From the NCBI GenBank assembly GCA_002748425.1, contig PDSJ01000016.1:1-64000 (forward strand): 64,000 nucleotides of DNA, given 5' to 3'. The notes beneath the pieces were generated by a model. It searched no databases. It was not told where the DNA came from and saw nothing but the letters and a program-made list of their open reading frames with translations. Every line of letters starts with the position of its first letter. The first letter of the stretch is position 1. This stretch comes from a candidate division KSB3 bacterium (GTDB lineage Bacteria; Moduliflexota; Moduliflexia; Moduliflexales; Moduliflexaceae). The translations under genes were made by a program, and so were the position numbers. Positions 17,881 to 26,700 of the stretch are shown here, piece after piece.

Positions 17881-18912
17881 TTAACGAAATTCAATGCGTG
17901 GATCGATCAGGACATAGCACATATCAGAGAGAATATTTCCGAGCAGGCCCAGAAAGCTTGATATGACCAAAATTCCAAGAGCGACCGGATAGTCGCGATC
18001 GATAATCGCTGTGTAAGCAAGTAATCCCATGCCGTCGATATTGAAGACTTTTTCAATCAAAAAGGATCCCGCCAGAATAATGGAAATAAAATGTCCGAAT
18101 CCCGTTGCCAGAGGAATCAGAGAGTTCCGTAAGGCATGTTTATAGACCACGATCTTGCCGGGGAGCCCTTTTGCAAAGGCTGTCACGATATACTCCTGGT
18201 TTAGATTCTCCAGGAGAGAATTTTTCATCAGGATCGTTAACGTGGCAAAGGACGAGATCATATAGCAAATCCCCGGCAGAAAAGTATGCCGGACAAGATC
18301 CCATGCTTTTCCCCACAATGTCAAATCCGGGAACTCATCAGAGACAAATCCGCCTAATGGAAAGACATCCCAGAAACTTCCGCCCCCAAAGAGCACGAGC
18401 AAGACGATTCCCAGCGCAAATCCAGGGGTGGCATAGCCGATGAAGACAAGGATGCTCGTCAGGGTATCAAGCCAGTGTTTGTGCTTTACGGCTTTCATGA
18501 TTCCGAGCGGAATGCAGACAAGATAGGTCAGGATGAAGCCGATCGAACCGAAATAGATTGAAATCGGCAGTCGCGATTTAATGACGTCCCAAACCGGGTC
18601 TCCATACAAATACGACGTTCCAAAATCAAGCTGCACTATCTTCCAGAGCCATTGCGCGTAGCGCAAGAGAAGCGGCTTATCAAAGCCATAGTCTTTGCGC
18701 ATCTGTTCGATGGCATCGCTGGTGAGCGTGGAACTCATAAAATCCGTAGCGCTGCTGCCGCTTTCTGCAGAATGTCCTCCCATGCGTATGTCTTGGATGG
18801 CCTGTTCGATCGGTCCCCCAGGCACAATATGCATGATCACAAAACTTAACAATGTGATCCCGATAAAGGTCGGGATCATCAGCAGAAATCGTCTGATAAA
18901 ATATGCTGTCAT
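17881..18912 (-). CDS. Oligopeptide/microcin C-type ABC permease, YejB-like
   Basis: The 343-residue permease begins MTAYFIRRFLLMIPTFIGIT and continues FVIMHIVPGGPIEQ, the classic start of DppB/YejB proteins. The docking loop is YIVTAFAKGLPGKIVVYKHA near 245-265. It lies six bases downstream of the binding-protein gene. AGGAAT in the overlap region serves as ribosome binding site. It is the second half of the heterodimeric channel with the YejE-like protein. Confidence 0.88.
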   Translation of the reverse strand: MTAYFIRRFLLMIPTFIGITLLSFVIMHIVPGGPIEQAIQDIRMGGHSAESGSSATDFMSSTLTSDAIEQMRKDYGFDKPLLLRYAQWLWKIVQLDFGTSYLYGDPVWDVIKSRLPISIYFGSIGFILTYLVCIPLGIMKAVKHKHWLDTLTSILVFIGYATPGFALGIVLLVLFGGGSFWDVFPLGGFVSDEFPDLTLWGKAWDLVRHTFLPGICYMISSFATLTILMKNSLLENLNQEYIVTAFAKGLPGKIVVYKHALRNSLIPLATGFGHFISIILAGSFLIEKVFNIDGMGLLAYTAIIDRDYPVALGILVISSFLGLLGNILSDMCYVLIDPRIEFR

Positions 18913-18918
18913 GCTGTC

Positions 18919-20685
18919 TTATTCCTGCGCATCCCATGGAAATACATCGACAGTGCCGACCTCAAGGGCGCTTCCCGTTTTCATTGCGTCATCCAGTTGT
19001 GCCTGTTTCTGCGGATCAAACCACCAGGTAGACAGGATGCTGTCGCTGCCACCGAATCTGCTGAAGTAACATTCCGGCATTCCGAAGCGATTCCAGTATA
19101 AGACACGTGTGAACGGCGCATACCAGTTCAGGATATATGGATGTTCCTGATAGATCAGGCCGTCGAGTTCGCGAAGAGCTTCGATCCGTTCGGTTTTTTC
19201 GAACATTTCGGGATATGCGTCCAGAATGGTATCGATTTTCGGGTTGGTGATGCCAGTGATGTTATTGGTCTGATTGATGTCGGCGTATTTCGAATGATAG
19301 CTCGATTCCGGGTTGGGAAACAGCAACGCATTCCACGCCATGTTGGCCATATGGAAATTCCGCTCATCGATCAGTTTATACATGGTCGAGTAATCGACAC
19401 GTTTGAGCTTCAGTTCGATTCCGGCTTTTCGAAGGTCTTCCTGGAAAATGGTTAAATGACGCTCACTGGCCTCGTCGCCGTACAGCGCCGTCACGACAAA
19501 CGGCTGCCCATCTTTTTCCAGAATTCCCTGCGCGTTTCGCTCGGTCCAGCCGGCTTCCGCCAGAAGTGATTGCGCTTTTTCAGGGTCGTAGCCGATGCGC
19601 TCGTTGCGCGGATTTTCGTAAGGCCCTCCCGGAAAATAGGAATGCATCTCGACATATTCGTTAAAGAAGAGCTTCTCCGTGAATAAGGGACGGTTATACA
19701 GATAATTCAGCGCTTTGCGAACCCTCAGATCGTCAAAAGGGAACTGGCGCATGTTCAGAGCCAGGCCGTAGACCCCGTTCGGTTGAGACGTAAATATTTT
19801 CCGTTTTTGGATCCAGCCTTTCTGAATTTTGTCAAAGTCCATTTCTTCGACCCATTTCCTGGCAACAGAGACGATATAGTAGTCGAATTCACCCTTTTTA
19901 AATTTTTCATATATTAAATTCCGATCCCGCACGACACTGAATTTGATCCGATCGAAATTATAGACACCGATATGTTCGCGTTCATCGTTTGCCCAGAAGT
20001 CATCGCGACGTTTAAACACGATATTGCGACCTTTCCTGAAACTCTCGAGTTTATACGGTCCCGAGCCGTTCGGGAGTTTCCAGTTAAAATCCTGGAGATA
20101 GTTTTTCCCTCGAAAAGTGTGAGCCGGAAGAATCGGCAAATTGGCGCCGCAAAACATAAAATTGCGCCAATGCAGCGTTTTGGCCTTGAATTTGACCGTA
20201 TATTCATCGACAATTTCCGGCTTTTCGAACAGGCGCCCAAAGAGATCAGCAGAATAGGGATCTTTCGTTTCCGGATCGATGACAAGTTCGTAGGAGAACA
20301 CAACATCTTCCGGACTCACAGGCTGACCATCTTCCCATTGAGCCTTGGGATTGATGCGAAACAGGAATGTGCTATTATCGTCCTGAATCTCCCAGGCTTC
20401 AGCCAGACCCGGGATAAACTCCATCGTATTGGGATGAATGTCGATCAGGGTTTGATACACCAGGCTCGACATCAAATTGATAAAGGTCGTATTAGAACTC
20501 GGCCCGTGCAGACGGAAAGTTGCCGGATACGAAATGATCGCATAGCGTAAGCGTCCTCCTTTCTGGGCGTTCGGATCGCCGATCAGTGGGAAATCCTTGT
20601 TCTCGACCCATTCGGCTGAACTGTAAAGCGGGAGCAGACTCATGATGACGATCATCATAACGACAGCATAACGTACTCGTTTCAT
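18919..20685 (-). CDS. Extracytoplasmic peptide-binding protein, YejA-like (SBP family 5)
   Basis: The 588-residue binding protein has a signal peptide (MKRVRYAVVMMIVIMSLLPL, cleavage near YSSA). Family 5 features follow: PLIGDPNAQKGG, GLAEAWEIQDDN, FRINPKAQWEDGQPVSPEDV near residues 100-120, and AGWTERNAQGILEKDGQPF. This matches the YejA branch that binds oligopeptides or peptide-nucleotides. AGGAG lies 10 nt before the ATG. It is the first gene of the three-gene import operon and follows the giant protein gene by 80 bases on the same strand. Confidence 0.88.
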   Translation of the reverse strand: MKRVRYAVVMMIVIMSLLPLYSSAEWVENKDFPLIGDPNAQKGGRLRYAIISYPATFRLHGPSSNTTFINLMSSLVYQTLIDIHPNTMEFIPGLAEAWEIQDDNSTFLFRINPKAQWEDGQPVSPEDVVFSYELVIDPETKDPYSADLFGRLFEKPEIVDEYTVKFKAKTLHWRNFMFCGANLPILPAHTFRGKNYLQDFNWKLPNGSGPYKLESFRKGRNIVFKRRDDFWANDEREHIGVYNFDRIKFSVVRDRNLIYEKFKKGEFDYYIVSVARKWVEEMDFDKIQKGWIQKRKIFTSQPNGVYGLALNMRQFPFDDLRVRKALNYLYNRPLFTEKLFFNEYVEMHSYFPGGPYENPRNERIGYDPEKAQSLLAEAGWTERNAQGILEKDGQPFVVTALYGDEASERHLTIFQEDLRKAGIELKLKRVDYSTMYKLIDERNFHMANMAWNALLFPNPESSYHSKYADINQTNNITGITNPKIDTILDAYPEMFEKTERIEALRELDGLIYQEHPYILNWYAPFTRVLYWNRFGMPECYFSRFGGSDSILSTWWFDPQKQAQLDDAMKTGSALEVGTVDVFPWDAQE

Positions 20686-20765
20686 AACGTGTTTTCTCCT
20701 TTTTCGTGTAAAATGTGTCTACGTTCTGGTTGTATTGTCAGGGGACTGCGGGTCTGTTCTGTCTC

Positions 20766-23700
20766 TCATTCAGCTTTTCGCAACGCAAATTCCTGCTCCT
20801 GCAGCAAGCTGGAAATACGGATAAAATCTTCGTAGACCGCATAGCCGTCTTTGTGAATGCTGATTTTATATTCTCCGAGCGCCAGATGGCTGAGACAGAA
20901 TTCTCCTAACGAATCCGTGATGAGCTCAGAGAACGCGGCATTCTCCTTTGTATTCCGGCTGTTTCGTGGCGTACCAGCAAATGGACCGTTAATCGCTGTC
21001 ACGACAACCCGGGCATCTGCGATCGGGATTGTCGGAATGTCGGTATCGACCACTTTTCCATTCAGATAGGTAACGGGAAAGAGCAGAGTTTTATAAGAGA
21101 AGACCTGATCAGGATGGGGCGGTATCTTGAACAGGACATCTTGTCTCAAATCGCCTTGTATGATGGAAAAATGCCCTTTTTGACGTTCCAGAAAGGCGGG
21201 ATCATCGATAAGAAGCTGTTGGGAGAACTGCCCGCTTTCCGGATCGCTGACTGTTCTGATTTTTTGATAGTTTTCATCAAAAAATTCTTCAAAGACGATA
21301 TCCGCATTTCCCACAGGGTTCTTCATAATGTCGATCACGTGTCCTTGGACCAGGACATAATGGGGCAATGCAAAACGAAGCGTCACATTGCGCCCGTCAT
21401 ACAACTGAATCTTTTGAGAGGCGGTCTGATACCCTTTTTTACTCACGCTGATAAGATATTCTCCATTCGGGAGTTCATCGGTTCGGCAAAATCCGTTTAC
21501 ATCAGTTTTGAAGCTTTGCCTGAAGCCGCTTTGAGCGTCCTCCACGACGACAGCCGCATCACTCAGCGTGCTTCCGGAAATATCATCAGCAAAGATTGAG
21601 ACAAAATTGATCGGGAGGCGAATTTCTCCAAGATTTTTTATCCCAGGCTGCTCAGGAAGCTTAAAAAGAAATGGTAAGCGGTATTCATGCTTCCAGTCCA
21701 GCACAATTTGCTCGTTTCCGACTTCCTGTACTTCCAGTCTGAGCGCAAACTCTCCAGAAACCTCTGAATTCGCCTGGACAACCTCGCTTCGCAGTTCTTC
21801 AACCATGATCACCGGATCACTGACCCCCTCTCCATTTCCATTCGTGGCAATCCCGACAATATCGACATAGTGACTCAGCAGAAAGCCCCGTTTCTCGCTG
21901 ACAACTCCGCCTTTTACCGTAACCATCACATGCCTGGAGGCTTTGTAGCCCTCTTTTGTCGCAGAAATCTCATACGAGCCGTCCGGGAGATCCTGGCCTT
22001 CATATTGCCCATGTCCCATGTCAGTTGCCTTCATCATGCGTTCGCTTTCCACATGATAAAGTTGAACGCTGGCATCAGAGAGTCCATGCCCTTGTAAGTC
22101 TTTTACCTCCACCGGAATAAAATTCACAGGGAGACTCTGCCGTTGCACATCAAGCAGCTGCGGGGCTTCCGGAAGCTCGAAAGACAGGTCTCGGGAGTGA
22201 ACGCCATGACTTCCTTCCCAGGAAAGCCGAAGCTGCTCTTTTCCCATGCGTGTGACAAGAAGCTTTGCCCGAAAGGTTCCGTCCTGATCAAAACGGACGG
22301 ACTCTTCAAGCAGTCGACTATTGCGGCCTGCCAGACTCAAGCTCACCCCTGAGTCGAGGATTTGTCCCTTTCCATTGACGCTTGTCCCCCGGATTTCGAC
22401 ATAGTAGGGCAGCTGAAAGCTCAAGTCCGTCACTGGCTCAGTGTCCGTGTTTGCAGAACTGCTGTCAATGTGAATCGCGTCACTCTGGTCGGACTGATAG
22501 CCTTCTTTGACAACACGCACGGAATAGAGGCCGTCCGGAAGGTTTTGGCCTTCGTAATAGCCATCCGACAGCTCTTTTGCCGGAAACTCTCTGTTGTCCT
22601 GATCAATAAATGTCACCGTTGCAGCAGATAAGTTTTTTCCAGAGACATCTTCGACTTGCACGGGAAAGAAATTCGCCGGTAATGACAAGGCCCCTAAGTC
22701 GATACGTCTGGGGCTGGTCGGCAGCAAAAAACTGTGACTTACCGAAAAATTCAGCCCTTCATTCGAAGAGCCATCATTCCAGAGAATTTCTAAATGTTCT
22801 TCAAGCGTGCCTGAGCTTGATCCGGTGACCAGTACATCGAGGAGAAAGCTCCCGTCCTGTCTGCTTTCCACGACGTTTTCCGGAGCCAAAGAGCTGCTGT
22901 TCAGGCCTTTTAACCGCAGCTCTGCCCCCGGGACTCCCTGTCCCTTTCCATTAACGACTTTGCCGGCGATACTGACATAATGCGGCAAAGCAAAGTGTTG
23001 TTCCGGACTTTGTACGCCATCCTTGACTGAAAAATTCCCGGTGACTTCCTGATATCCATCTTTCTGCACAGTCATCATATACGTGCCATCCATCAATTCG
23101 CGAGCTTCGTAATGCCCTTCGCCGAGGGGCGAGGCGAGCAGTGGACTGCTGTCCAGATTCTCCATTGGCCGCAGCGTGATATCAACGTCGGTCAGGCCTT
23201 GCTGGAGAATGTTCGTGACTCTGAACGGGACAAAATTGACAGGAAGACGAATTTCTTCGGGAAGCCTGTAATCGGGATCAGGCGACTCCGGCAAAGGGAA
23301 TGAAAATTGTTTGGCATACACATCATTCCATCTGGCGTCGACCTGCTGTGCTCCAGATTGAATAATCAGGAGCTTTGCTGTAAATTGACCGTCAATGTCA
23401 GTGATGATGGACGATGGCGAGTGCCGATCTTCCTGAGAAGCCCTTACTGGGAGCAGACGGCTGTTTTCTTGCGCGAATTCAAGGACAGCATCCGGCACGC
23501 CGTCGCCCTTTCCCATTGTGACAATGCCTTTCACGGTGACATAATGTGGCAGAATAAACGGAACTTCTGCCGCCACTTCACCGGCAGAGACGCTGAGACT
23601 GCTTTCCTGAGTTTCATAGCCGTCTTTTGCGGCGGATATCGTATAGTCCCCGTCAGCCAGATAGCCGGCCTCATACTTGCCGTCACCGCGATATACAACC

Positions 23701-26700
23701 GGGAAGCGCGCGCGCGCGTCAAACCTCCCGGCGCCTGATTCATATATCGTGATGATCGCGTCTTCAATCGCTTTTCCGTTGACATCGCTTACACGGATTG
23801 GGATAAAATTGACAGGCAGACGTGATGTTCCAAATTCCTGTTCGCCGGGTTTTTTGAGAGGAGTGAACTCCTGTTCCGTGACAAAACGTTTTTCCTGCTG
23901 CTCAGCGCTGCTCCCTTTCAAGATGCGTATAAATTCTGGTCCGCGTCCTGTAATCAGCAAACGCTCTGAAAAATACCCTGCAGCATCACTTTCCAGGTGA
24001 CTGCGACTGCGTTGACTACTGTTTTCAGCGATGACGATCGACGCGCCCTGGACTCCATCGCCCTTCCCATCGATAACTCGGCCTTTTATGGTAATGAGAT
24101 GCGGGAGTAAAAGCGGTTTTGATGACACATTCATGCCCGATCTGACGGAAATCTGGGGATAATGATCCTGTACGTAGCCCTGCTTTGTCGCAATGATCAG
24201 ATAGTCGTTATCCGGAAGTTCAGGACTTTCATAGACCCCTTCCGCAATCTCATTTCCAGAGAAAAACAGTGATGCTGATGTTTCGAGACCGCTGAGATCG
24301 GAAATCTCCAGAGCAGGATCGCCGGGCATATCCGTATGCTTTCTGGCAAAAGTCACATTCACACCTGAGAGCGCCGCACCGTAGATGTCCTGAATTTTGA
24401 CAGACGCAAAATTGATCGGCAAACGGATTTCCTTCAATTGCAGGTCTTCGGGAAGCAGGGGAGGTTTTAACTGCACACTCGTGCGATATGTCTCGTTCCA
24501 GACGACTTCCAGGGTCTCAGTACTGACATCGGTCACAAGAGCATGAAGGGTGAAACTGCCATCGTCACGCGTGATAAAATCTTCCACGTTTTGAACGCCC
24601 TTGGGATCGGGTATTGACACGATCGCGTCCGCAACTCCCTGGCGCTTGCCATTCACCACAAGGCCGCTCAGACTGATATAATGAGAAAAAGAAGGGACGG
24701 AGAGATCGTTTTTATACACTCCCCCTTCCAGGCGAACATCCTTGATTGTGACGCTCTGGTACTTCTCTTTTTTCACTGTGATATCATACACGCCGTCCGG
24801 GATTTCCTCCCCGGTATAATTCCCGTTTTTATTGTCGCGGGCTTCAATCGTCTGTTGATCCGCCTGCTTGACAAGATATACGGTTGCTCCGGCGATTCCT
24901 GTCGCGGCAACGCTTTTGACTTCCACAGTTACATAATTTATCGGTAACACCGTCTGTTCTTTTGGCAGAACGATTTCGCCGGGGCCTGGCGGAAGCTCGA
25001 CAAGAAAAGGGAGCTGATAACTGCCGTTCTTGCCGTCCCAGGAAATCTCTCCGGACTCGCGCCCCAGCTCTCTGACAAGTACTCTGGTCTCAAAGACTCC
25101 ATCTGTTCCAGAGAATATTTTCTCATTCGTTTCAGTTTTCAAATTGGCAAAACTCACGACTGCCGCTGAAATTCCTTCCTGTTTGCCGTCCAGAATTTGT
25201 CCTTTTACAATGACATAGTGATTCAGGCGAAACTCAACAGTGCGGCTTTCTCCTTCCTGGAGACTCAACAAGGTCGAGCGTGGCTGGTATTGCTCTTTGC
25301 TTACCTGGACATAATAACTTCCATCAGGGAGCCCCGCACTCTGGTACGTGCCTGCTTCTATTTCTTCCAGTTGATGTACGTGCTTATGGTTTTGAGATTC
25401 AAGAGTCACACGAGCTGCGCGCAACGGCTCGCCGCGAATATCTTTAAGCATTACTGTAATGAAATTGATCGGCAGTTTCAGCGTTGTCTCCTGTCTTCCC
25501 GGACCGTCTGAGAGGTCGAGCTGAAAGGCAGACTCAAATTGTCCGTCCCAATTTCCGTCAAGTTCTTCGATGCCAGGAGAGGTCACGAGGAGACGTGCGC
25601 TGAATCGGCCCTGCTGATCAGTCAAAATGCTATCTTGGGGGAGAGCCACCTCACGCGCGACGCTCTCCTGTTCATCAGGCGCGTCTTCTGCTGGTTCTTC
25701 AAGCTGGCTGTGCAGGGCCTTGAAATGAATCATTGCTTTAGGAACGGCTTCGCCTTTTCCGTTGATCGTGTGCCCGCTGACGTCTACATAGTACCCTAAT
25801 TGAACAGGAGGCTGTCGAAGATGCTCTCCTCCTTTGACACGGAAGTCAATGAAGCGCCCCGACTCATAGCCAGGCTTTTTAAACGTGACACGGTAATCTC
25901 CGTCCGGCAAATTCTGGATCTGATACAAGCCGGGTTCGAGCTCTTCAGTCGTAAACACCGGCTGCATGTCGTCTTCTGATACGTTTTGGGCACTCACCGT
26001 CAGTGCTGTTTCAGATAATATTTTTCCCCGAACGTCCTGGAGTGGAATGGAAACAAAGTTCACAGGAAGACGAACCTCTCCAATATTCAGGACATCATGA
26101 GGCCGTGCCGGAAGCGTGAGCACTCCGGATTTGCTAAACACATCGTCCTCGTCCCAGACGGCTTTCCAATGCTCTTTCCCAGGGCCAGTGACAAGAAGGG
26201 TGGTGGAAAACTTTCCATGCCGACCGGTTCGGCAGCTTTCGAGCTGTTCGCTTGACTGCCCTGCAAAGAAGATTTCGATATTCGGCATCCCTTCGGATCG
26301 TCCGTTCAATACTGTGCCGGTAATCGTCGCATAGTGGGCTAATCGTATTGGCCCTGCGTCAATATCACGGCTATTTTCACCAACAGAGACATCGGAGAGA
26401 AGAATATTCTCCTTGTATCCGTCTTTCGTTAATGCAATATTATAATATCCATCATAGAGATCCAGGCTTTCGTATACGCCGTTGCCTAATTCGATCGCAG
26501 GGGTTTTGTCTCCATGTCGCGAAATAAACTGCACCTCCACACCAGGCAGGCCATGTCCGAAGACGTCATGAACTTCGACACGTATGAAATTCGCGGGGAG
26601 CTCATAGCTGCCTAAATCATAGGGGCTTAACTCTCCGGCTGGGGACGCAGACAATTCGAAGTCGCGGGACATCCTGTATTGCTTGCCGCTTTCAGGGCTT

